A stretch of DNA of 64,000 nucleotides from Siphonodentalium dalli. Lineage: Eukaryota; Mollusca; Scaphopoda; Gadilida; Siphonodentaliidae. The notes beneath the pieces are model-generated. The model saw nothing but the letters and a program-made list of their open reading frames with translations. It was not told the origin of the DNA and made no database searches. Shown here one piece after another: positions 41,539-55,126 of this stretch (the stretch's first letter is position 1; each line of letters starts with the position of its first letter). Location of the stretch: the NCBI GenBank assembly GCA_032622095.1, contig CP136064.1, forward strand, positions 6,445,512 through 6,509,511. The letters are read 5' to 3'. The position numbers were made by a program, and so were the translations under genes.

Positions 41539-44500
41539 TCTATATCTATATTTGCGAATGTCTGTCTGTCTGTCTGTCTGTGTTCTATAGAAATTCACAG
41601 GGGACCATCTAGATGATGCCAAATGGGTCTACTAGGAGTAACTTTTTACGAGAAAGATAATGGTCGGGGTTAGAATTTTCTAAAGTGACGCCGTTGTTGT
41701 CAGGGGCAGAAAAGGGGGAGGGGCAGAAAAAATAAATTGTCGCCGATTGCGTCAGGGGTGCCCGGAAGGGGGGGGGGGGGGCAGATTTTTTTCTGTCGCC
41801 GATTGCCACGAAACTTACATATAATCATCCCCATGATATGAAGAATCCAACGGTGTGGTTTAAATATGTAGAATGTGGCGTCGTTTGAGTCAGGGATGAA
41901 CGGAATGGGAGAGGGGCACCAAAATTGATAAAACTAATTTTAGCGCCGATTTCCATCAAATATATATATATTCTTCTTCATGATACAAGGAATCTAATTG
42001 TGCGATTTAACAACGCCAAATTGTTGTTTTTGGATGAGAGATTGGGAGAGGGTGGGCACTAAATTTGATAATAATTCGCTGATTGCCACCACACTTATAC
42101 AAAATCATCCCCATGGTATGAGGAGTCTAATGGTGTGGCCTTTATGTATCAAACGTGGCCTCATTCTAGTAAGGGTTGCATTGAAAGGGACAGTGGCACC
42201 AAAATTGATGCACAATGTTTTTAGCGCCAATTTCCACCAAATTGATACACGTTCTTATCCAAGATACGAGGAATCTAATCGTGATTTAAAGACGCCATAG
42301 TTGTGCTGTTTGGGTGAGAGATGGAGAGGGGAGGGATTGGCACCAAATTTGATAAAAACAAATTTTTAGTCGCCGATTATCACCAAACTTATAAACAATC
42401 ATCTCCATGATATCAGGAGTGTAATCGTGTGGTTTAATGATGTCACAAGTGTGGCCATTCGAGTCAGTGGTGTATAGAGATGAGAGGGAAACAACAAATT
42501 ATATCAATATGTTTAGTGCCGATTTCCACCAGATTGATACATATTCTTCTCCGTGAAACGAGGAATCGTATCGTGTGGTTTAGATACACCAAATTGGTGC
42601 CCTATGGGTGAGAGATATGGGGACCTTAAATTTGATACGAATTTGTATACTCGCCAATTTTCACCAATTTCATATATATGCATCTCTAATCTCTAATGAG
42701 TCTAGTGTGTGTAGCTTGAGTCCGAAATAGGGACGGGAGGGTCACCAAAACTGATACAAAGTTTTTTAGTACCAATTACCATCAAATTCAGACATGTTCT
42801 TCTCAAATGATACAAGAAATAAAATTGTGCTGTCTGTCTGTCTTTTTGTCTGTCTGTGTGCGTTCTATATATAACTTCACGCGGTACAATCGAGATGGCA
42901 CCAAGGCGTTCTAGGAGGGGTAACTTTTTACAAGGAAGATAATGGTGTGGGTTAAAATTTTCTAAAATGACGCTGTTGGTGGGAGGGGAAATTAAAAAAA
43001 TATGGTGAAATAGTTTTGTCGCTGATTTCCACCAAACGAATACATAATCACCTTCGCAATATGGCGTTGTTCGAGTCAGCGTTGCATCATCAATTGATTT
43101 GATAAATCAAATTCCACCAAATTCATACACGTTTTTCTTTAATGATATGCCATGAATTAAATCACATTTGGTGTCGTTTGCGTCACGGATGGCGAGCTGA
43201 TATGCACTATCATTGATAAGATTGCTATTCGCCGATATCCACATATAAGTTATATACAGTCACCAGGCCATCTCCATATCATTTGAAGTAGTTGGACGTT
43301 CAGATTTCACAATCCCGACATATGGTGACCCACATAAGTCACTTGAACAATTATATCTTCTTAACAGTTATATTTATATGGGAATGGCAATCAATGCATT
43401 CACACAATGAGCTAGCAAAAAGAGATAACTAGAAGAAGCATTAAATGTATATTTATCATTCTATTGAAGAGATACATATATTCGTGCAAACTGAGAGACC
43501 TCGAACCGTCAGAGGATTGCATATATATAATAACAAAATTTAGTCTGTTCCATTCAATACAGTTTCCACAAAAAGTTACAATTTGTCAAGAGATATGGAA
43601 GGCCTGTTCAAAAACAGTGGTCACAGTGTGCAGTCAAATATAGTTTCTTCTGATATACAAGAAAATGCAGTTAGTAGCACAAGACTTTTCAGGATCCTAC
43701 CAATACTGACATCTGACAAGGGTTTTAGAACAGACTCATCGACTGACATAAACAACTCAATATCTCGCTCTGTGCTCTGGCACATGTAGCTGATATATGT
43801 GCGCAGCAACATTTCGTTTAAACTAAGAATATTTAGCCAATATATAGCACCATGAACAGAGGAGCACCTGGCAATTTCTTTGAAACATCTGTATCTTCAT
43901 GCGGATATGAGATCCTCGAGATCTTAGTCCAACCCACTAGATTGATTGATACATCTCAATATGTAAAACCCAATTATCATCTGTTATCGAACTAATGTGT
44001 TTATGATGTTCATGTATCATATTATAACGTCTAATGTATACGCAGTTGTAAATAAATAAATACTTCATTAGTGGTGGAACGGATTAATCGCGATAAACAG
44101 AATGACAATTGACAAGGTGAGCCACTACTTATATTCCATGACTGTAAAACCCAATAGTCGTCTTTTATTTTTGCTAACTAATGTGTTTATGATGTTCATG
44201 TTTCACATCATAACGTCTGACGTATTCGCAGTTGTAAATAAATAATATATCGGTAAGATTAATACGTCCCACCAATAAAGAACTATTTATTTATGTACAA
44301 CATTCATAACGTCTGACGTATTAACAGTTGTAAATAAATAATATATCGGTGGAACGGATTAATCGCGATAAACAAAATGACAATCGACAAGGTGATCCAC
44401 TACTTATATTCCATGTATAAGAATCATGTTTTGTGATGCTATTTGAATATACAATTTATGAGAAAACGTATAACACTTTAAGCAAGAGCATTCTCTATTC

Positions 44501-44555
44501 CCAACAAATATCCACAGCATACATTAACCTGGGCAACGCCGGGTAACCCTGCTAG
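41539..44555 (+). mobile_element. Non-autonomous Helitron-like element 1
   Basis: Begins TCTATATCTATATTTGCG after an A and ends CAACGCCGGGTAACCCTGCTAG before a T. This fits Helitrons, which start with TC, end in CTAG, and insert between A and T without target duplication. A (GTCT)n run follows the 5' end. No Rep/helicase ORF is present. The middle is made of diverged tandem units of about 140 bp. Confidence 0.75.
41797..42800 (+). repeat. Internal minisatellite, about 140 bp period
   Basis: The anchor CGCCGATTTCCACCAAA-like string occurs near 41797, 41942, 42068, 42222, 42372, 42516, 42651 and 42768, each followed by a CATGATA..AGGAATCTAAT block and a GAGTCAGGG..G block. The same unit recurs in element 2 (44990-46180). 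Confidence 0.8.
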
Positions 44556-44947
44556 TTGTTTTATAAATTCATCCAACATAACCAACCCTCAAACAATAAG
44601 ACGCTCTTTATTTTATCGCAACACTGCCTAAGTCGCATACCAACATAGCATTTGCATCGTGTAAAATCAGAATAATAATAATCACACACGCAGTGGTACA
44701 AACACACAATTGCCACATACGTAATAACGCACTAATCAACTTAAATAAGCCACTTAAAACGGAACACGTTTCCATATTAGCAAAATCAAAACGGAACAAA
44801 CTACATATTTTTGTCCATCCACAATTCTTCCATTATTTGACACTTATATCACATTCGAAATACATACTTTGAATTCAATTTAAATCATCCATTAATTCTA
44901 AGTTGGGAGACCAAAAGATATGATTTCACAAACTCAAATGTTCCTTG
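44556..44947. other. Spacer between Helitron-like copies
   Basis: Unique-looking AT-rich sequence. No gene and no repeat found. Confidence 0.4.
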
Positions 44948-47440
44948 TCAGGGGCAGAAAAGGGGAGGGCAGAAAATATTTTTGTCACCGATTGCCACGA
45001 AACTTATATATAGTCACCCCCATGATATAAGGAATATAAAGTCGTGGTTTAAATATACCAACAATAGCGCCGTTCGAGTCAGGGATGCATGGAAGGGAAG
45101 GGGTGCACACAAATTTATCAAACTAATTTAGCGCCGAGGGACCATCTAAATGGCACCAACGGGGTCTACTAGGGATAACTTTTTACGGGAAAGATAATGG
45201 TGCGGGTTAGAATTTTCTAAAGTGACGCCGTTGTCAGGGGCAAAAAAAGGGAGGGGCAGAAAAAATCTTTGTCGCCGATTGCCACGAAACTTATATATAA
45301 ACATTCCCATGATGTGAGGCATATAACGGTGTGGTTTAAATATGCCAAAAATGGAGCCGTTCGCATCAGGGATGCACGGAAGGGGAAAGGGGCACCAAAA
45401 TTGACATAATACAATGAATCTAATTGTGTGATTTAAAGACGGCAATTGCTGTCGTTTGGGTGAAAGATTTGGGGAGGAGGGGTTACTAAATCTGATAAGA
45501 ATGGGTTCATTCGCCGATTGCCATCACACTTATATAATATTATCCCCATGGTATGAGGAGTCTAATGGTGTGGCTTATATAAGTCAAAAGTGGCGTTATT
45601 CGAGTCAGGGGTGTACTGAAAGCCAGAGGGGCACCAAAGTTGATACGCAATATTTTTAGCACAATTGCCACCAGTAATACACATTCTTATCCATGATACA
45701 AGTCTAATCGTGTGATTTAAAGACGCGATATTGGTGATTTTTGGGTGAGAGATGGGTGTGGGGTGGGCACTAAATTTGATATAAATTTGTTTATTCGCCA
45801 ATTAGCACCAAACGTGCGGCCATTCTAGTCAGGGATACATAGAGGATGAGACCGTGAGAGGGACACAAAACAGATAAACAATATATTTAGCGCCGATTTC
45901 CACCCGATTGATACATATTATTCTCCGTGATACGACGATTCTAATCGTGTGGTTTAGATACGCCAAATTGGTGCTGTTTGGGTGAGATATGGGGACCCTA
46001 CATGTAAATTGGATACGAAATTGTATACTCGCCATTTTTCACCAATTATATATATCTACATTTTCATAATGAGTTTAAGCATGCGGTTTAATGATGACAA
46101 AAGTGGCGCCACTTCAGTCTCAAATAGGGATGGTATGATCACCAAAAACTGAGAAAAAATATGTTTAGTGCCAATTACCATCAAATTCATGTACACTCTT
46201 CTCAAATGATACGAGCTAGCAAAACAGATCCATATAAATAAAATGTTATATTTGTCATTTTATTTAAGAGATACACATATTCTTGCAAATTGATAGACCT
46301 CGAACCGTCAGAGGATTGCATATTAGAATGGATCAAGTATATATAGCACAATTGAGTCTGTTCCATTCAATATAAATTCTACACAAAATTTACAATAAAC
46401 CACTCAAAGTCATGCTCTGTGTCAGGCACAGGTTGCTGATATACATGCATATCAACATTTATTTTAAACTGATATTATGCACATTTCTTTAAAACAGCTG
46501 TATCTTCATGGAGATATGATAGCCAGGTGTCCTCAAATATATTTGTTCTATATATAACTTCACGGGGTACAATCGAGGTGGCACCAAGGCGTTCTAACAG
46601 TGGTAACCTTTTACGAGGAAGATAATGGTACATGTTAACATATTAGAATAGCTCATGTTAATATTATAACACAATTGAGTTTGCCCCATTCAATATATTT
46701 TCCACAAAAAACTTACAAGAGATATGGAATTTATAGAAGGGCTGTTCAACAATAGTGGTCACAGTGTGCCGTCAAATATAATTTCTTCTGAGATAAAGAA
46801 AACAGACCAGGATCCAATATTGACACCTGACTACATACAGAGGATATATTGCATGCTTTAGCACAGACTCGTCGCCTAACACAAACAACTCAAAATATCG
46901 CTCTGTGTCGGGCACATGTAGCTGATATACTTGCATAGCAACATTTCTTTTAAGCAGAGAATAATTAGTCAGTACATAGCACAATGAACAGGGGACCAGC
47001 TGGACATTTCTTTAAAACATCTGTATCTTCATGGAGATATGATAACCAGATGTCCTCAAAATCTTAGTCAAACCCACTAGATTGATTGATACATCTCTAT
47101 GTAAAACCCAATTGTCGTCTTTTATTTTTGCAACTAATGTGTTTAGATGTTCATGTTATAACGTCTGAAGTATACGAAGTTGTAAATAAATTAATAGTTA
47201 TTTATTGGTGGGAAGTATTAATCGCGATAAACAAAATGCCAATCGCTCCGATCCGACAAGGTGAGCTACTACTTATATTCTGTGTGTAAGAATCATGTTT
47301 TGTGATGCTATTTGGATATATAATTTATGACAATATGTGTAACGCTTTGAACAAAAGTATCCTCAATTCCACCAGATATCCACAATATGCAGATTGGTTC
47401 ACATCACTTTAACCTGTGCAACGCCGGGTAACCCTGCTAG
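44948..47440 (+). mobile_element. Helitron-like element 2, 5'-truncated
   Basis: Homologous to element 1 from the GTCAGGGGCAGAAAAGGGG block onward, including the same tandem units and a diverged copy of 43550-44420 at 46690-47300. It ends CAACGCCGGGTAACCCTGCTAG at 47440, followed by T. Confidence 0.75.
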
Positions 47441-47878
47441 TATATATGTAAAACCCAATAGTCGTCTTTTATTTTTGCTAACTAATGTGTTTATGATGTT
47501 CATGTTTCACATCATAACGTCTGACGTATTCGCAGTTGTAAATAAATAATATATCGGTAAGATTAATACGTCCCACCAATAAAGAACTATTTATTTATGT
47601 ACAACATTCATAACGTCTGACGTATTAACAGTTGTAAATAAATAATATATCGGTGGAACGGATTAATCGCGATAAACAAAATGACAATCGACAAGGTGAT
47701 CCACTATACTTATATTCCATGTATAAGAATCATGTTTTGTGATGATATTTGAATATACAATTTACGAGAATACGTGTAGCACTTTGAGCAAGAATATTCT
47801 CTATTCCCACCAAATATCCACAGCATGCAGAGAGTTTCACATCACTTAAACCTGTGCAACGCCGGGTAACCCTGCCAG
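47441..47878 (+). mobile_element. Helitron-like element 3, 3' fragment
   Basis: Nearly identical to 44146-44480 (TGTAAAACCCAATAGTCGTC onward), but joined directly to the end of element 2. It ends CAACGCCGGGTAACCCTGCCAG, so the terminal CTAG has changed to CCAG. Confidence 0.8.
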
Positions 47879-47959
47879 TATACATATATTATCACAACTT
47901 ATGGTGGGCATATATATATCATATGCATATTACCATATATTATCGTATACCGCCATATA

Positions 47960-48081
47960 CCTTTGTTGTTACTTCTTAACTTTGTTTCATGTAATTCGTC
48001 CATTTTGTCTTGTTATCTTGTGTTCATGTACATTTGACCATATATGGTGTAACGTACAAATAAACATGATTGATTGATTGA
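47960..48081 (+). mobile_element. LINE 3' tail fragment
   Basis: GTGTAACGTACAAATAAACATGATTGATTGATTG has the polyadenylation-like AATAAA and (ATTG)n tail usual for CR1/L2-type LINE 3' ends. Only the tail is present. Confidence 0.5.
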
Positions 48082-49352
48082 GTAAAATAACCGTTCATTA
48101 AATTAGATATTGAGCGTCAGTTATTAACAAAATGGATCGTTGCTTGTAAAATAATGTAAGATCTCGACAATAACCATCCATGATCGTATAATCTGGACTC
48201 GATGAACAAATGAGTGATGCTATAGCCATGTTTTAATTATGAGTAGTTGCCTTTCTAAATGAACAAAAATCATTAAATTTTATTCACGATTTAAGAATAA
48301 TTAACTCTCCTCTCATTATTTTGAGATGTTATATCATGGACGTTTAAAGAACAAAATATTTTACAGAAGTTCATGGGACCTGAAAATCAATACAAAAACG
48401 TCGCCATATTAGCTTATTCACACAGTATAGCGCAAATAACGCTCTTTATGTGAACGATTTCAGGAACACATTACCTCTGGGTCGACAATCTATTACACTA
48501 ACAATCTACATTTGATTTGTCATATAATTGGGCAAAATTTAATGAAGCGATGTGAGATATATAGTATCAGAAACTATCGAAATCTACCAAAGAAATCGAG
48601 CCGTCAGTTGAGTCAGTTATAATACCACATGGGTCTGTAACGCGCTCCGCTGCCCCCTGCCCCGTTTGCACTGCCAATATATGCCTTCACTTTATGTGCG
48701 CCTACTTTTCGTTAATGGTGCTACAAATATCAAGGGAAACAATAGAGATTTTCCCAATTTACCATCGCTGGGGAAATCGGACAAATGTATGCAATTTGTC
48801 CGAGCAATGACATCGGTATCAACCCGGATGCATAGGCTACACATACGCGATTGCCTATATTTATAATCAGTTCCGCCAACACATGCCATTCATGCATTAC
48901 ATTTTGTAACCTCAGAAACATTTCAAACATGTCTCATGGGGACATGCAGCAATACGGACAGACTGCGTGTATTTTGCAATACGATACGACACGGGCCATA
49001 AATGCAATGTGGAATATGTCATTTTGATAAAACATTTATATACATGTAGTAGCACAGATGCCGTCGCCTATTTTTGACAGCCTGGTACTTATAGATTATA
49101 TGTTAGTTTAATTTATAGGGTTTTAAAAATATATTTAACTCCCATTTTCAATATTTTAGTACAACGTATTACATCCTATAACACTCTGAACTTATATCAA
49201 TGGATCAATTGATCCAAACTGTGAACGTTTTATTTTCTAAAAGGCGAGGATTCTAACATAAAATTAACTCGTCGAGCTGGATTAATGAATATACGCGCGT
49301 ACTTAGGCATGCCATTAAGAAGGTTCGTGTGTACTCCTTTGTCAGATAACAA
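48082..49352. other. No recognised feature
   Basis: AT-rich, short overlapping ORFs on both strands only. Nothing with a domain. Confidence 0.5.
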
Positions 49353-49507
49353 AACAGTTGTCACCCTTGTTTTCGTGAGACATGGGGATTTGTCGCCGCT
49401 CTCGACCTGAAATGTCACCCTCAGGCCTGGTGGCCCTCGAGTGACATTCCAGGTCTCGAGCGGGCGACAAATCCCCGTGTCTCACTCAATCGCGGGCAAC
49501 AACAGTT
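49353..49507. repeat. Fold-back palindrome (MITE-like)
   Basis: Arms of about 68 bases: left AACAGTTGTCACCC, GGGGATTTGTCGCC and CTCGACCTG are inverted in the right arm (CAGGTCTCGAG, GGCGACAAATCCCC, CAACAACAGTT). Ends resemble those of the palindrome at 1476-1622. Confidence 0.8.
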
Positions 49508-52500
49508 ACTGTATAATATCACATGGAAAATATTACCGAGAGTTGGGAAGCGTATCAGTCTGAACACGGGTTGGAACCCACTTCCTCCGAATGTCTTAAT
49601 TAATGTACGCGAATAAACCTCACCAGCACAAACATATTTGTTGCTTATGAATGTATTGCAATTTTTCCGGCAGCATAAGTTACATTGCATTAATTATATT
49701 TGAATTAGTTATTTATCTGAGCAATGGCATGGATATCGACACAGATGTGTCTGCGAAGCATTCCCCTGCCAATCAATGCCACATGCTCCCATAAATTTCA
49801 TTTATATCCATAGCATTTACTATTGTTTTTATAAATACCCTATCGGAATTCCTAAGTTGTCAGTAATAAACGCTCTTCGTTTACGACTCATCATAAACGC
49901 TCTTTACTGCGAATTGTGAGTGCCTCTTTGAGTCATCTGATGTCAACGAGGGCTATCTCATGGCACCATGTTACCTATGTGTTCCACTTTTACCACATAT
50001 TTCTGAGCTAACAATACATGCTATTTATTTGATCGTCTATGTTAATATAATTCATTATTTCCCATTTAAGACAAGTTTCTAATTGTAACTCAGTACCACG
50101 AAAGCCAACACATGCCAATTAGTACTCGTTCGAGATACCACATGCATGCATAATCAGGAAAAATTGTAACCGATTTGTGATTATGAATAGCAGACGAAAT
50201 GACCATGTAGGGCAATACTTATAACCTTATTCATTTCAGGCCGAAAAATTAGGGTGTGCGGTAATCAACGGATACAGAGATACTGTTATGCCATTGAAAC
50301 AGGTGAGCACAGGATCACTATTTAATCAATCGTGTGACCTCGACCTTTATATATATTAGGCTACAATAGACTATTGTTAAACATATACTTGCAGCATAAA
50401 ATAAATCTAAAGCATTTGGAACATCAGATATTGCAGATGCAATTCAATTGAAAACTAGTATCGCATTAGACTGCAAAACATGTATTTCACTTTGAAGTGG
50501 GTCAATTATCTGGGGTCGCTTCATAAGACATATGGCTTTGCTCAAAAGTAACGAAAGGTCAATGGACAGATAATGCATTTCTAAATGATAATAACTCTAG
50601 AAAACATGACTGGGCAGTGGAGAAATTTGGTTACCTTTAAACATAATGTTTTGTTAAATGGATAACAGAGAGAGGGGTTTGGAGGATAAGCTCTTAAATC
50701 TTACAAGAACCTCAGCCTCCACAAAATCTGATGAATATTAATATATGGATTGTGTATCATGAATATACCAAAGATCATTCAAATACGACCAAAGGTAACG
50801 GAGACACAGGTCCGTTTTATAACTCACACATACTACGATTCGAATTAAAATGAAAATGTCCATGACTTCCTAACTGGATCACGAGATGTACGACCTGACG
50901 TATGGTGCCATCGTGCCTCAAAGCATGCTAGGACGATCTCTATGTGAGACTTACATATATAAAGAGAATACACTGGCACATGATACTTAATGCTGCACCA
51001 GCGCGGCTTGCGTTATGACTGGGCTAAATATACTGTGTCTGATTTAAGACTCATGAATTACTTTCTTCTCTGTGTGTAAAAGATATTTGATCCGAATCGA
51101 GGTTCACAACCGTCAAAGCTCAGAGTTATTAGATTTCAATTTTTAAAAATCTATTTATGTTATCCACCACGAAAATATCATCATAGCAAGAATACTACAG
51201 AATACTACTACAGGCACGTGTGGACACTGTAACAATATGTGCGGATGTCATGCAATGTCGCGTTCTTGTGGTTTTGACAAATTGGGATTGATTTTCAAAA
51301 TAAAACAAGACAAATGTTTTTTTCAGACACAAACCTGACAGTATAATGTCATAATTTGCATGCGATACACAATTTTAAGTATTCCCGATTCAGTATTCAT
51401 GTTTTATTCACAAAAATGGATAAATGTAATATCATGCCGCAATAATGCCGATCACATGTGAAAGACGATGTTTGATCAAATTCTTGATGAACGTGAAATG
51501 GGGAATTCCAGATAGGACCAGGCATAAATATATGAGATACGAAATGACGAAAATTGACGAATCTCTGATTATTGACTGACAGTGGTAACTGGCCAATCGT
51601 GTTACAGCTAACGAAGTTCAAGGACGATGCATTGCAAAACAAAAGAACCTCTTGGCGATGCATTTACACTCGTTTTAAAACGTTGTTTAACACGATAATA
51701 TAACTTCTTTCCGAGCCTTTAAAGATGTCTAGGTGTGCGTATGCATCTTGTAATAGTGACAGTCGTTATATAAATCAACGGTGATATTTTGGCCAATTTC
51801 GAAGCCGAAACCAACAATGAACGATGTTTACGTTGGATCAGACTGTGTAACAAAAGTCACGAAAACTTCAATATTGACAGGATTACAAGGAATACATACC
51901 TTTGTTAAAAGGTATGTTAATAAAGTTTATGTGTATTTCGGATTTTTAAGTGATATAGTTTGCTAAAATAACTTTCGTTTCAAAGAGGGACAAAAAAACA
52001 GAACAATGATGCAAACAAATCACCACGGTTCTTTTTCGGTAGACAACGCCTCAAAGAAATCCAACATTCTACAATATTATACCGGATTCAGTAATTATCG
52101 TTTCGATGCGGTATACAAGTTCTTGTTTCGCATGATTCTACTCGTCCGTTACCATGTGTACAAGGTGTCAAGAAATCAGACATGGGGAAGTTATATTTGA
52201 AAGAGCAGTTCTATCTGACATTAATTATGTAACCTAAGACAAAACTTCGACTTTAGACGATGCGTATTAATTATAAACACTACCGAGATTCGACTACATA
52301 AACCGGCATCGTTGAATGTACACATTAAGTCACACTTAATAGTGACTAAAGATCTATAGTAACAATTAGAGCAAAACATTTTGTTATTAGTCGATGCATA
52401 TATATAGTTGGTTGGAAGTACGAACAGTTTAAACAATATCTTTCTTCCAGAAGGCATATAGGTTTATCACTTCCGTGTTATTAAAGCTCATTTTGTTATA

Positions 52501-52759
52501 TTATGCAACAACTAAGCTCTATTATTTCTCTAGTGTCGATTGCCAATGCCTTCACGGATCAAACGTGTGAAAAATTAAATGAAATTCAGCCTCGTTTCCT
52601 GCGTGTTAATCCGACACATCCGTTAAATGTTGTGACATCCATTAGTTCATAACCTCATGAGGTTGTAGAGTTACGGCGCCTAGGTCAAAACGTAAATAAA
52701 ATTGGGAGGAAACCAAGTTGAGAATCTTTATCTACTAGAGTCGAGGTGGTCGCTGAAAG
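49508..52759. other. No recognised feature
   Basis: About 3.2 kb without repeats or coding domains that I can identify. Short open frames on both strands lack motifs. It could be unique host intergenic sequence or an intron. Confidence 0.5.
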
Positions 52760-54871
52760 TTGTTACATGTTTCCGTGACATTATTGTGTATTACAGCGGT
52801 GCAAAAATTGGAAATCGCGGACCTTGTGATGCCTCATTTTCTCTGTTGTTTTTCGATACGTCACCAATTTTCGCAAATACAAGGTACAATTGCCGACAGC
52901 CAAGGTGAATCAAAATGCATCGGCGATGTGGCAAATGAGTCAACTTCTGAAATATTGGAATCTCCAATTCAAATTAATTCCAATACAATGGACAGACAAA
53001 CGTCTAATGTAGATACTGGTGTACCAGACAATCTCTCACAAACCATTAAAAGAGTGGCAAAGCACGATTTTGCATTCCCTCTTTTACACCAGAAACTCCC
53101 ACTGGTAAATCTACAGCATCCTTAAGATATGGCAAAGATGACAAGAAGAGAAAGGCTATAACAGACAGGTCACACTCTCTGGAAAGGAACCAATGCCATA
53201 GGAAAGGTACCTCACCCAACTTAGATTCAACTGACTTTGAGTACAAGGAGTCAGTGGTGGAGAAATCTATGAAAAATTCATTTAATAACTTTGCTGAAGA
53301 ATTTAAAAGTGACATGCTCAACTCTTTCCAATCAATGATGCAAGACACCATGAAAGTCATAATATAAAACCTTACATCAAACATTGATGAAAATAAACTC
53401 AATGTAAATAACCTAACGGACACCGTGTTGAGTTTTCAGACTGAAAACAAGTCACTTAAAGATGAGATTACAGCCCTGAAAGATGCTTTTAACAATTCTT
53501 ATCCAGCAGCTGATAATAACTATTTGAAAAATGAACTAACCTCCCTTTAGTTGTTTTAAAAGTTTTAAGCTGACCACCAATCAAAGCCTAGAAGATGTCA
53601 GTGCTAAAGCAGAGAGTTGTGAGGCAAGCCGAGAGGAAAATAAACAGCATGGGAGACAAAGCTCTTTAAGGTTCCATGATGTGCCCATTGACTCTACCAT
53701 CACAGATCCTTGGAGGGTTCCATCCAAACTGGTTATAATTAAGCTGTGTCTAATGTAGATACTGGTGTACCAGACAATCTCTCACAAACCATTAAAAGAG
53801 TGGCAAAGCACGATTTTGCATTCCCCCTTTTACACCAGAAACTCCCACTGGTAAATCTACAGCATCCTTAAGATATGGCAAAGATGACAAGAAGAGAAAG
53901 GCTATAACAGACAGGTCACACTCTCTGGAAAGGAACCAATACCATAGGAAAGGTACCTCACCCAACTTAGATTCAACTGACTTTGAGTACATGGAGTCAG
54001 TGGTGGAGAAATCTATGAAAAATTCATTTAATAACTTTGCTGAAGAATTTAAAAGTGACATGCTCAACTCTTTCCAATCAATGATGCAAGACACCATGAA
54101 AGTCATAATATAAAACCTTACATAAAAAATTGATGAAAATAAACTCAATGTAAATAACCTAACGGACACCGTGTTGAGTCTTCAGACTGAAAACAAGTCA
54201 CTTAAAGATGAGATTACAGCCCTGAAAGATGCTTTTAACAATTCTTATCCAGCAGCTGATAATAACTATTTGAAAAATGAACTAACCTCCCTTTAGTTGT
54301 TTTAAAAGTTTTAAGCTGACCACCAATCAAAGCCTAGAAGATGTCAGTGCTAAAGCAGAGAGTTGTGAGGCAAGCCGAGAGGAAAATAAACAGCATGGGA
54401 GACAACGCTCTTTAAGGTTCCACGATGTGCCCATTGACTCTACCATCACAGACCCTTGGAGGGTTCCATCCAAACTGGTTATAATTAAGCTGTGTCATGA
54501 CAAACTGTGTATCTATGTGAAAGAAACCGACATCGACAGAGCTCATCATATTGTTGGTATTAGGGACTCAGCACCTGGAACTTCCAAAACTGTCCAGCTG
54601 ATTGCAAGATTTTAAGGAGTATGACATTAAAGACCAGATCTACTCGAAGAGACTGGCATTAAAAGGAAAATCCAACATCATAATATCTGAAGATCTCACA
54701 GTGCAACGACAAAGTTTGGTGAAGAAACTGGCATTAAAACGTAAAGAAAGGCAACTTCATTCGTATTGGACAAAAGATGGGAAAACATTTGCTAGGAAGA
54801 CTGAGTTTGGTAAGAAGATGAAGATATGTAAGACAAGTGACATAGAAGTACTATGCTCCAGCCCAAAATGA
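52760..54871 (+). pseudogene. LINE ORF1 (L1/Tx1-type) with internal tandem duplication
   Basis: Reading through several frames gives an N-terminal low-complexity part, a likely coiled coil (SMKNSFNNFAEEFKSDMLNS, SLKDEITALKDAFNN), then KQHGRQ.SLRFHDVPID and IDRAHHIVGIRDSAPGT..VQLIARF, which is the RRM-like domain of L1/Tx1 ORF1 proteins. A C-terminal domain follows (SKRLALKGKSNIIISEDLT, SYWTKDGKTF). These proteins bind LINE RNA. The first 746 bases of the central part are duplicated in tandem. Stops and shifts occur in both copies. No RT follows, so this is an ORF1-only relic. Confidence 0.75.
53003..54494 (+). repeat. 746-bp tandem duplication in LINE ORF1
   Basis: TCTAATGTAGATACTGGTG at 53003 recurs at 53749, and the units stay aligned through AATTAAGCTGTGTC at 53750 and 54496. 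The shared GTC/TC at the joint suggests a microhomology-based duplication. Only a handful of bases differ. Confidence 0.95.
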
Positions 54872-55126
54872 GAGATGTGAAATCCTACATTCCAGTTCTT
54901 GAACATGTTTTATGTTCAAAGATGTATTGTTATAATAACATAACACTCGAAAATGTATTCAGGATCTCACAGAATAAATGTTTCTTAAAGTATCCCCCTT
55001 GATCTACTTTTAAATGCCAACATGTTTTCTTTGACAAGTTTTCATTTTCGTTGTGATAGAGAATGGCTAGTAATTTATAGTGCTTTATAAACAAAACTAG
55101 TGCTCATTTGTTTTAGCATTTAATCG

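Noticed and set aside
43583-43789. 68-codon + strand frame in the Helitron-like element
   Set aside because: The homologous segment at 46730 has several indels and no open frame.
48666-48930. Overlapping frames of about 65 codons on both strands
   Set aside because: Antisense overlap, no motif and no repeat support.
53046-54169. Two nearly identical 125-codon - strand frames
   Set aside because: They are antisense shadows of the duplicated LINE ORF1.
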